In this document: positions 9,069-17,164 of the stretch, piece after piece
Numbering within the stretch: the stretch's first letter is position 1
Layout: every line of letters begins with the position of its first letter
NCBI RefSeq assembly: GCF_005049105.1
Contig: NZ_SUKA01000002.1
Location: 186,001 to 250,000, forward strand
Length of the DNA: 64,000 bases
Direction of reading: 5' to 3'
Source of the DNA: Sphingobacterium alkalisoli
GTDB lineage: Bacteria > Bacteroidota > Bacteroidia > Sphingobacteriales > Sphingobacteriaceae
Notes under the pieces: model-generated
Databases searched by the model: none
Told to the model about the DNA's origin: nothing
What the model saw: the letters and a program-made list of their open reading frames with translations, nothing else
Program-made: the position numbers and the translations under genes

Positions 9069-11444
9069 ATGATAGACAGACATCGCCTTGCATTTGCCGC
9101 TCTTTTTATAGCAATGGCACTTGCAGCTAATGCGCAGGATAAGATCTACGAGAATACTTTTGCGTTGCAGGATATAAAGCTACTAGAAAGTCCCTTTCAA
9201 CATGCTCGCGATCTCAACATTGATGTGCTTTTGGAATATGACGTAGACCGTCTCTTAGCACCATACCTTAAAGAAGCAAATCTAACACCTAAAGCCCCTA
9301 GTTTTCCCAATTGGATAGCACTCGATGGTCATGTTGGCGGACACTACTTGACAGCACTGGCAATTCATTATGCGGCGTCAGGAGATATTAGGTGTAAAGA
9401 ACGAATGGAATACATGATTGCAGAACTCAAGAAGTGTCAAGACAAACACGGTAACGGATATGTAGGAGGTGTTCCGAATGGTGCAAATATTTGGAAAGAA
9501 ATTGAAAATGGAAATGTTGGTATCGTTTTCAAATATTGGGTGCCTTGGTATAACTTACATAAAACCTATGCTGGTCTACGCGATGCGTGGTTATACGGTA
9601 ATAATGAACAAGCTAAGGAGATGTTTATCAAGTTATGCGACTGGGGCGTAAATCTGATCGAAAAGTTGAGTACAGAGCAGATGGAAGCTATGCTTGCAAG
9701 CGAATTTGGTGGCATGAATGAGGTTTATGCCGATGCGTACAAAATAGCTGGTGATGAACGATACCTTACCGCGGCGATTCGCTTTTCGCACAAGGAAATA
9801 TTTGATAACATGGCCAGTAAGCAAGATAATCTTGATAATAAACACGCTAACACACAGGTTCCTAAAGCTGTTGGATATCAGCGGGTAGCTGAATTTACTC
9901 AAGACAAGGATTACGTTACAGCGGCGAATTTTTTTTGGGAAACCGTGGTTAATAACAGGTCACTTGCTGTAGGGGGAAATAGCCGAAGGGAGCATTTTCC
10001 TTCGGAAAATGACCTCTTGAGTTATATGGAGGAGAGGGAGGGGCCCGAATCCTGTAATACCAACAACATGCTTAAGTTAGTCGGTGGTTTGTTTCGGATG
10101 AAGCCAGATGTAAAGTACATAGACTATTATGAACGGGCTATGTATAATCATATTTTGTCTACCCAGCATCCAGAACACGGAGGTTACGTTTACTTTACGT
10201 CAGCGAGGCCTGCCCATTACCGTGTTTATTCACAAACGAACAGTGCGATGTGGTGTTGCGTTGGAACTGGGATGGAAAACCATGGTAAATACGGGGAACT
10301 AATTTATAGTCATGTCAGCGATTCATTATATGTTAATTTATTCGTGCCCTCCGAATTAAATTGGGAAGAAAAAGATGTTAAACTCATCCAGCAGACTTCC
10401 TTTCCAGAAGAGGGTAATAGTGTTATCACCGTTGACGTGGCGAAATCTTCGAATTTTAAGATATTGGTAAGGTATCCGGGATGGGTACCGAGGGGTAAGA
10501 TGAATATTTCGGTTGCGGGTGTAAATTATGCCCAGAACGCAACACCAGGGTCATATGTCGCGATCGATCGAAAATGGAAGAAAGGAGACAAAATCCATGT
10601 GGCTATGGCTATGGAGTTCGATGTGGAGGAGCTAAAAAACCATCCCGAATACATTTCTATATTTAGAGGGCCAATTTTAATGGGCGCGAAAGTAGATGGA
10701 CCGGATCTACATGGTCTAGTAGCTGGTGATCATAGGTGGGGACATATTGCTAGTGGACAACTGGTATCCCTGTTCGATACACCAATTTTATTAGGTGAAC
10801 GTGACCAGCTATTAGCCACTCTAAACACAACAAAAGCTGTGAATGGTGAATCCCTAAAGTATCCCATTCCCGGAACCTTTGTCGACAGTAAGTTTGCGCA
10901 TATCACCTTACAGCCGTTCTACCAGATTCACGACAGTCGCTATATGATGTACTGGTTGGCGTTGTCAGAAAAAGAATTTGATTCCTTACAAAAAGAGAAA
11001 CAAGAAGAGGAACGTTTGAAACTACAATTGGATAAGCTTACCGTAGATGTGGTTAAGTTGGGCGAACAACAACCGGAAGTAGATCACAACTTCAAAGAAC
11101 ATAATACACATCGAGGTATACACGACGGGCAGTCTTGGCGTGAAGCCGATCTAGACGGATATTTTACAATGGATATGCAGACTTCCGGTAAGCAAGAACT
11201 ATCGCTTTTGGTGAATTATTGGGGTTACGAGTCGGGCGATCGGACATTCGATATTTTGATCGATGACCAAATTCTGACCACCGAAAATCTTTCAAAAAAA
11301 TGGCAACAAAGCCGTTTTTTCGATGTCAGTTATCCCATCCCCCAAACACTCCTCAAGGGTCGCGATCAGATCACTGTCAAATTTCGGCCACAGAAAGGAA
11401 ACAAAGCGGGGCGAATTTTTAGTGTGCGTTTGATGGAGCAGTAA
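9069..11444 (+). CDS. GH127 beta-L-arabinofuranosidase-like enzyme
   Basis: 791-residue GH127 (former DUF1680) protein with a signal peptide ending ANAQ near residue 23. The (alpha/alpha)6 barrel carries the zinc/cysteine site of the family: E327 and C329 in GPESCNT, and the Cys pair C396-C397 in MWCCVGTGMENHG. By analogy with HypBA1 the second Cys is the nucleophile. GH127 enzymes release beta-L-arabinofuranose. A C-terminal extension of about 150 residues (after about 640), with a charged coiled stretch EKQEEERLKLQ, adds a sandwich domain. It is last in the left enzyme block, 11 bases after the GH43 gene. Beta-linked arabinofuranose is not a common xylan decoration, so the target may be an unusual side chain. 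Confidence 0.93.
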   Translation: MIDRHRLAFAALFIAMALAANAQDKIYENTFALQDIKLLESPFQHARDLNIDVLLEYDVDRLLAPYLKEANLTPKAPSFPNWIALDGHVGGHYLTALAIHYAASGDIRCKERMEYMIAELKKCQDKHGNGYVGGVPNGANIWKEIENGNVGIVFKYWVPWYNLHKTYAGLRDAWLYGNNEQAKEMFIKLCDWGVNLIEKLSTEQMEAMLASEFGGMNEVYADAYKIAGDERYLTAAIRFSHKEIFDNMASKQDNLDNKHANTQVPKAVGYQRVAEFTQDKDYVTAANFFWETVVNNRSLAVGGNSRREHFPSENDLLSYMEEREGPESCNTNNMLKLVGGLFRMKPDVKYIDYYERAMYNHILSTQHPEHGGYVYFTSARPAHYRVYSQTNSAMWCCVGTGMENHGKYGELIYSHVSDSLYVNLFVPSELNWEEKDVKLIQQTSFPEEGNSVITVDVAKSSNFKILVRYPGWVPRGKMNISVAGVNYAQNATPGSYVAIDRKWKKGDKIHVAMAMEFDVEELKNHPEYISIFRGPILMGAKVDGPDLHGLVAGDHRWGHIASGQLVSLFDTPILLGERDQLLATLNTTKAVNGESLKYPIPGTFVDSKFAHITLQPFYQIHDSRYMMYWLALSEKEFDSLQKEKQEEERLKLQLDKLTVDVVKLGEQQPEVDHNFKEHNTHRGIHDGQSWREADLDGYFTMDMQTSGKQELSLLVNYWGYESGDRTFDILIDDQILTTENLSKKWQQSRFFDVSYPIPQTLLKGRDQITVKFRPQKGNKAGRIFSVRLMEQ

Positions 11445-11462
11445 CTGTTTTATGTAGATCTT

Positions 11463-11878
11463 CTCATTAGCTTTGGTGTCAATGATGGAAAAACAAACAG
11501 CTATTATGACAGTAGCCTCGGTAATTTGTACGAATTAGTGTCGCATGAGACTAAGTTGCCCATTGTAAGAGAGTGTGGTGTGCATATGCAATGATCAGTT
11601 GTCTTTGATACAGCTGGAAAATATGGAGTAGGTCTCGCGCTCGAATCGCTGGGTACCTGTTGTCTATCTGAACTGGGAATTAATCCCTCTGAATTGATAA
11701 TTAGCAATAAAGTGGGATAAGCGTATGGAAAGGACTAGCGTACGATGCAGTGCAACGTATCAGTTACCAGGGTATAGTGGAGCATTTTTATCAAGGAAGA
11801 CGCTTATTACCAGTATATCTTAGATGCATACAAAGCTTTAGCCGGACTGAAAGATGCTGGTCAAATTTTGGTTATCTC
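11463..11878 (+). pseudogene. Decayed aldo/keto reductase (L-fucose/aldose 1-dehydrogenase-like) remnant
   Basis: No open frame covers this gap, but conceptual translation gives a broken aldo/keto reductase. In the frame of 11463: SFGVNDG, then LGNLYELVSHETKLPIVREC, an in-frame TGA at 11592-11594, then [36 protein letters not shown] and a TAA at 11718-11720. From 11732 another frame gives GLAYDAVQRISYQGIVEHFY. From 11796 the first frame returns with EDAYYQYILDAYKALAGLKD and AGQILVIS. Roughly 25 codons seem deleted between NKVG and GLAYD, and the N-terminus and the C-terminal half are absent. The family oxidises aldoses such as L-fucose or arabinose with NAD(P), which fits a hemicellulose locus. 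Homology ends beside the stop codon of the sigma gene. Confidence 0.8.
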
Positions 11879-12420
11879 AAAAACAAAAATGATAAAACAG
11901 GTAGGTAATCCTTAAGTTTTATCCGCAGTATTTTCAATGACTGCGAGATTCGGTATTCTACCGTCTTGATTGAAATTTCAAGCGCCTCTGCGATCTGTGC
12001 ATTGGACATTCCCTCAAGTCGGCTCATTTCAAACGTGGTTCGGTAATTGGGTGGAAGCTCACGGATGGCTCGGTCAATCTTTTCGCCGAGCTCGTTTACC
12101 ATGTAAAAATCTGGGTCATCGAGCTGGTTTTCACTAAGGTAATCGTAGAGTTTGGCCCGTACCCTTTGGCGGTATTTCTGATTGCGTATGGCATTAAGGC
12201 ATCTGTTTTTGACTGAGACGAACAGATAAGATTTTAAAGAAGTCGTTATGATCAACCGTTCGTACTCTTCCCACATATGCATCATCAAATCCTGCACCAG
12301 CTCTTGGGCATCATCTTCATTCACATATTGGTACGCGTACTCAACGAGCGGCGAATAGTATGTCAAAAATAGCTCTTCAAACCTTTTCCGCTTATTCATA
12401 TTTTGGTCAAAACTTAACAA
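11872..12420 (-). CDS. ECF-type RNA polymerase sigma factor
   Basis: 182-residue sigma-70 family ECF factor. Region 2 (about residues 15-85) includes EDDAQELVQDLMMHMWEEYE and the DNA-melting stretch; region 4 (about 125-175) has LPPNYRTTFEMSRLEGMSN followed by an HTH (IAEALEISIKTVEYRISQSL). The start may be residue 8 (ATG at 12399), which gives the usual MNKRKRFEELFLTYY opening. It is read divergently from the FecR gene at 12481, whereas such pairs are usually co-directional. It is predicted to be released by the FecR protein when the SusC transducer at 13695 binds ligand, and then to activate the SusCD module. That wiring is inferred from the family. Confidence 0.95.
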   Translation of the reverse strand: MLSFDQNMNKRKRFEELFLTYYSPLVEYAYQYVNEDDAQELVQDLMMHMWEEYERLIITTSLKSYLFVSVKNRCLNAIRNQKYRQRVRAKLYDYLSENQLDDPDFYMVNELGEKIDRAIRELPPNYRTTFEMSRLEGMSNAQIAEALEISIKTVEYRISQSLKILRIKLKDYLPVLSFLFLR

Positions 12421-12480
12421 AGATAGATTTTTCCATTACATTAAAAAAAAAGCTTTCATGTTTAGGGTTACTCAAATTCT

Positions 12481-13524
12481 ATGTGTCGTATAGCAAATAA
12501 AACAATGATGATGGAGCCAACAGTGCCAGAAGAATTAGTATTGATCCGCTATCTGCGGGGCCACGCGTCGCCGTCTGAAGCCCAGCAAGTGGAAGCGTGG
12601 ATTGATCAACGTGTTGAAAATAAGCAGATTGTCGCCAAACTAGCGTTGCTTGATCACGCTCAACAAACACTTGTGCGCATCTCCGGCCGTGATCCGAAGC
12701 TCGCATTGATGAAACTGACACACCAAATCAAAAGAAGATCTTTAGTGCGTATGTTGAAGCGGGTGTCTGTGGCAGCCGCCATCCTGTTCGGCATCCTTAC
12801 CATTGGCATCTACTTTTTTCCACGGCAGCAATCCGGAAATGCCATCGCAGATACCACGATGGTCACACTATATGCAAAAGACCACTTACGCACACCAATT
12901 TCACTGCCAGACGGAACGATTGTATATCTCAATGCTGGCAGCCAGCTCACCTACGCCAAGCCATTTGCCGAAAACCATCGACTGGTTTCGATCACAGGAG
13001 AAGCATTTTTTGAGGTTGTTGCAGATGCCAACAGACCCTTTTTGGTCCGTACCGCCCACGATGAGTTGACCATTCGCGTGCTGGGAACAGTGTTTAACGT
13101 CAATGCCTACCCTGGTCAACAGATGATTCGGACCACTTTGGTATCCGGGAGTGTACAATTGCAAGTGCCGGGCGTCAAGGAAAAAATTTTTCTGAAGCCA
13201 ACACAACGAGCCCTTTTTTCACCGAAAGACAACAAGCTCAAGTTAGAAACCGTCGATGTGAGCGACGAGATCGAATGGCGTAAAGACCGATTGGTTTTTA
13301 AAAATACACCCATGGATGAAGTGCTACGCAGGGTTGCCCAGTTTTACGATGTGGTATTCAAAATCGAAAGCCCTGTTATTCACACCTATAAGTTTACGGG
13401 TTCATTTGAGGGGAAAACCCTTGACGATGTACTGAACTACATGAAAATATCGTCCAAGATGAAATATTCGATAAAGAGAGAAAGCCCCGGCGACAAGCCG
13501 GTGGTGACTTGCGAAATTAACTAG
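12481..13524 (+). CDS. FecR-family anti-sigma factor
   Basis: Up to 347 residues; ATGs at 12505, 12508 and 12511 are alternative starts, and the conserved part begins at about EELVLIRYLRG. The cytoplasmic N-terminal domain (to about residue 95) would bind the ECF factor. One transmembrane helix follows (about 99-116, AAAILFGILTIGIYFF). The periplasmic FecR domain (about 150-250) has LPDGTIVYLNAGSQLTY and GEAFFEV motifs, and the C-terminal domain (about 270-345) has FKNTPMDEVLRRVAQFYDV, which contacts the SusC signalling domain in this family. It lies 60 bases from the divergent sigma gene and 170 bases upstream of the transducing SusC. Confidence 0.95.
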   Translation: MCRIANKTMMMEPTVPEELVLIRYLRGHASPSEAQQVEAWIDQRVENKQIVAKLALLDHAQQTLVRISGRDPKLALMKLTHQIKRRSLVRMLKRVSVAAAILFGILTIGIYFFPRQQSGNAIADTTMVTLYAKDHLRTPISLPDGTIVYLNAGSQLTYAKPFAENHRLVSITGEAFFEVVADANRPFLVRTAHDELTIRVLGTVFNVNAYPGQQMIRTTLVSGSVQLQVPGVKEKIFLKPTQRALFSPKDNKLKLETVDVSDEIEWRKDRLVFKNTPMDEVLRRVAQFYDVVFKIESPVIHTYKFTGSFEGKTLDDVLNYMKISSKMKYSIKRESPGDKPVVTCEIN

Positions 13525-13608
13525 CTACACGGGGGAGGTAGCATAAACTGAAGTTGTAAACCTATATCTAAATGACAGCGCTTATGATAAAATAATCCAT
13601 CAAAAAAA

Positions 13609-13639
13609 CACGGAAATATGTTACCAGCATATCTCCGTG
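13609..13639. promoter_or_regulatory. Hairpin in the leader of the sigma-module susC
   Basis: Inverted repeat with 12-base arms (13609-13620 and 13628-13639), one mismatch and a 7-base loop, flanked on both sides by runs of A. It sits 55 bases upstream of the SusC start. On the + strand it lacks the U-run of an intrinsic terminator; on the - strand it is followed by seven U's, so it could stop antisense transcription. It may also act as a 5' leader structure affecting RNA stability. The role is undetermined. Confidence 0.45.
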
Positions 13640-13694
13640 CAAAAAAAACTAGTGAATAGTTTCTCTTTATTTATTATTAAAGTATTACAAAATT

Positions 13695-16600
13695 ATGAAA
13701 AAAGTTACTCGTCTCCAATTTGTTTGGAGTGACGATTGTCGTTTCGTCCATTGGAGAAAAATATTGATGACAATGAAATTAATATTGGCGTTCACCTTAT
13801 TATCGATCAATATCGCACTATGCGACCATTCTTATGCCCAGCGCACCATGCTCAGCCTATCCCTTGAGGACAAACGAGTAGCCGATGTATTGGGAGAAAT
13901 TGAAAAAAAATCCGAATTCCAATTTTTTTACAATAACGAGCTCGTGGATGTGGAGCGTCATGTTTCCGTTAAGGTTAGAAGGAAGCCGGTCTTTAATATC
14001 TTGGACGAATTATTTTCCCGTTCGGATATCACTTATACGGTCGTAAACAAAGACGTGATCCTTACTCCAAAAAATAGACTTCCCGGAATCCGTGCACAAT
14101 TGGTCCAGCAGCTTCATACGGTTTCGGGCTTGGTCACCGATGAAAACACAGGAGTACCTATGCAAGGCGTCAGCGTACTGCTTAAGGGACAATCCGGGGT
14201 CACCGTCACCGACCCCGAGGGCAAGTACGCGATTACCGTGCCTGATGAGGGTGCTACCTTGATTTTTGTATTCATGGGTTACACCCCCCGTGAGGAGGCT
14301 GTAGGTGAGCGCAGGCGTATTGATGTGGTGCTAAGCGGCAAAACTATGGAAATGGAAGAGGTGGTGGCCATCGGGTATGGCACTGTCAAACGGACCAATC
14401 TGGGCGGGGCCGTGGGTTCGATAGATCGGCGTACGTTTGAAGCACGACCCGTGCGTAATGCGGCTAATGCCTTGCAGGGTGCAATACCTGGCCTCACCGT
14501 GATCCGCACCAGTGGTGCCCCGGGCAGTAGTCCGACGATCCGTGTCCGTGATGTAGCTTCCATCAACCAAGGTTCTCCCCTCGTGTTAATTGACGGTGCC
14601 GAGGGCGACCTGAACCAGATCAACCCCGCAGATATTGAGAATATTTCGGTGCTCAAGGATGGTACGGCCGCCATCTATGGCGCACGGGCCGCCTCAGGCG
14701 TCATCTTGGTCACCACCCGGAGTGCCCACCGCAATCAAGATCGCCGAATCACGTTTGACGCCTTTCAATCGGTCAAGACGCCGGCAATGCTCAGGCAGGC
14801 GGCTAACCTTTACCAACATGCAGAGATGGCCTTGGAAATCCGGGATGGCTCCTTTCCCATCGAATATACGCAGGAGGAATTGCAGTTTATCCAAGAGGGT
14901 AGCGATCAGGTGCTTCCTGCTTCTAGCTGGGGCCGGTGGTCGGGTTACCCCAAATTCTATAAGGATCAGGATTGGAATGACATGATCATCGGAAACGGAA
15001 GCCTGCAGAATTACAACCTCGGACTTTCCGGCGGCGGTGAGAAACACACGTACTTGGTATCGCTAGGCCACACCGTGGAACAAGGCTTACCTAAGTTTGG
15101 TACAGACAATGATAAACGCTACTTCGTGCGCGCCAAGTCGACTATAGACCTTTCCCAGAACTTGCAGTATGATTTTAACCTTTCATATGAGGCAGCAAAC
15201 CGAAATTATTCCTCCGCCATTGAACATGGCCAAAATATTTGGGAGCTCATCTACAAAACCCGTAGCTGGGCGCCATTGCGCAATCCTGCTGGCAACTTTT
15301 ATACGTTTGAGGGGTTTGACAACCCCGCGCAGGTGCTAGAGGAAGGTGGTATGTCCGAACGCTTGTCTGGAAACTTTACCTTTAACAACCAATTGACTTG
15401 GAAAGTCTTCAAGGATCTTAATCTAGTAGGCCGTGCTGTTGTCCGTAAGTTTGATGAAGACCGCTACATCATGCAGAAAATGCTATACAGCTATAACTGG
15501 GACAATGTAAATCATCGGGTGTCTAGGAATCCGAACAGTGCAGAACGCAACTATGCTAAAACGTTATATCGGAATTTTACGTTGTATGCAGATTACAAGA
15601 AGACACTAGGGCAACACGACATTGGTGTGATGGTCGGTACGGCGCATGAGTCGTCGGATTATGATACATTCCTGGCACGGCGTATTAACTTTGACCAGCA
15701 GGCTATTATGCCGTTGCGTTTGGGAAGTCCAGAAGACCAGGTGGCTGAAGGCTCGGGCAACCAATGGACCATCAATTCCTTTTTCTCCCGGGTCAACTAT
15801 GCATTTGCAGGCAAATACCTTTTCGAAGCCACGCTGCGCGCAGACGGCAGTTCGCGGTTTGACCCCAGTACCCGATGGGGGTTTTTCCCAGGTGTCAATT
15901 TCGCATGGCGGGCCAGTGAAGAACCATTCCTGAAAAACCTGGATATCTTTGATGACCTGAAATTCAGGGCGTCATACGGTGAAGTCGGTAACCAAACCGG
16001 TATTGGCTACTATGACTACATCGAGCGCGTAGCTATTGCTACAGATTATTACCCGTTTGGTAGTGGACTCCGCGGACAAATGGCTCGGCAGGACAATATG
16101 GTTTCGTTATCCCGCACTTGGGAGACCGTTGTGTCGCAGAATCTTGGTGCCGATTTCACCTTGCTCCGCGGACGGCTATTCGGATCTTTTGACTATTTCT
16201 GGAAGGTCAATAAAGATATGTTGATTCCGATCACCTATCCGTCCATGCTCGGGATGGCTGCTCCGGCGACGAATAGTGGCAGACTGGAAGTAAAAGGCTG
16301 GGAAGCTTCCTTGGGGTGGAGGGACCAAGCAGAAGAATTAAGTTACTCGGTGCGCGCAAATGTAGGGGATGCACGGAATACCGTAGCGAGCCGCATCGGC
16401 AATAACCTCATCGGTATTGGTTTGAACGATACGCCCTTGGGCTACCCAATGTCTTCCTATTTCGGTTATAAATTTGATGGAATTATCCAAAACGAACAAC
16501 AACTGGCTGACTACCGTACCCGTTTTCCCAATGAAGGGACTATCCAGACAGAGGTCACCATTGGCGATGCCATGTACAAGGATCTGGACGGAGACGGTAG

Positions 16601-17144
16601 GCTTACCGCACTCGGCGATGGTAGTGAAGGTGCCGGTGATGCCGTATACCTAGGCAATACCAACCCCCGCTACACCTTCGGTTTGAACCTCAATGCATCG
16701 TATAAGGGATTTGACTTGAGCGGGTTTGTGCAAGGCGTGGGCAGCCGCACCATCGTGCTTTCAGGTGAGGCCAGCATGCCATTCTACCAACCTTGGTTCC
16801 AGTCGGCCGAGTATTGGTATGGCAAAACATGGACACCCGAACGGACCGATTCGCAGTATCCCGCTATCACCATGACCGGAAAGCGTAATTACAACTACCA
16901 AGTCTCGACCAATACCACGCATAATGTTGCGTATATCCGATTGAAGAATGTGCAGTTGGGCTATACGATTCCCAGCAGTATTGCACAACGGATGAAAATC
17001 GAGAAAATCCGGTTTTTCTTTAGTGGGGAAGATTTATTCGAGATTCATAATGCCCCCGGAGGTTGGGATCCTGAAGAAGGTGGGGGCTATGTCAGTTACC
17101 CCTTCGCACGTAATTACGCCCTAGGTGTCAGTTTGGTATTTTAA
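13695..17144 (+). CDS. SusC-like TonB-dependent transducer with STN domain
   Basis: 1149-residue outer-membrane importer. After a long N-region and signal peptide (ending HSYAQ near residue 49) comes an STN/secretin-like signalling domain (about 52-115, LSLEDKRVADVLGEIEKKS), then a carboxypeptidase-regulatory-like sandwich (about 123-205, VSGLVTDENTGVPMQGVSV), the plug (about 215-340) and a 22-stranded barrel. The STN domain marks it as a transducer that signals through FecR and the ECF factor just upstream. An internal ATG at 13767 is possible, but the long N-region is common in this family. It pairs with SusD at 17165. Base composition is GC-rich compared with the SusC genes at 28774 and 33534. 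Substrate unknown. Confidence 0.96.
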   Translation: MKKVTRLQFVWSDDCRFVHWRKILMTMKLILAFTLLSINIALCDHSYAQRTMLSLSLEDKRVADVLGEIEKKSEFQFFYNNELVDVERHVSVKVRRKPVFNILDELFSRSDITYTVVNKDVILTPKNRLPGIRAQLVQQLHTVSGLVTDENTGVPMQGVSVLLKGQSGVTVTDPEGKYAITVPDEGATLIFVFMGYTPREEAVGERRRIDVVLSGKTMEMEEVVAIGYGTVKRTNLGGAVGSIDRRTFEARPVRNAANALQGAIPGLTVIRTSGAPGSSPTIRVRDVASINQGSPLVLIDGAEGDLNQINPADIENISVLKDGTAAIYGARAASGVILVTTRSAHRNQDRRITFDAFQSVKTPAMLRQAANLYQHAEMALEIRDGSFPIEYTQEELQFIQEGSDQVLPASSWGRWSGYPKFYKDQDWNDMIIGNGSLQNYNLGLSGGGEKHTYLVSLGHTVEQGLPKFGTDNDKRYFVRAKSTIDLSQNLQYDFNLSYEAANRNYSSAIEHGQNIWELIYKTRSWAPLRNPAGNFYTFEGFDNPAQVLEEGGMSERLSGNFTFNNQLTWKVFKDLNLVGRAVVRKFDEDRYIMQKMLYSYNWDNVNHRVSRNPNSAERNYAKTLYRNFTLYADYKKTLGQHDIGVMVGTAHESSDYDTFLARRINFDQQAIMPLRLGSPEDQVAEGSGNQWTINSFFSRVNYAFAGKYLFEATLRADGSSRFDPSTRWGFFPGVNFAWRASEEPFLKNLDIFDDLKFRASYGEVGNQTGIGYYDYIERVAIATDYYPFGSGLRGQMARQDNMVSLSRTWETVVSQNLGADFTLLRGRLFGSFDYFWKVNKDMLIPITYPSMLGMAAPATNSGRLEVKGWEASLGWRDQAEELSYSVRANVGDARNTVASRIGNNLIGIGLNDTPLGYPMSSYFGYKFDGIIQNEQQLADYRTRFPNEGTIQTEVTIGDAMYKDLDGDGRLTALGDGSEGAGDAVYLGNTNPRYTFGLNLNASYKGFDLSGFVQGVGSRTIVLSGEASMPFYQPWFQSAEYWYGKTWTPERTDSQYPAITMTGKRNYNYQVSTNTTHNVAYIRLKNVQLGYTIPSSIAQRMKIEKIRFFFSGEDLFEIHNAPGGWDPEEGGGYVSYPFARNYALGVSLVF

Positions 17145-17164
17145 TGGTTTAAAAAGAGAAGACG

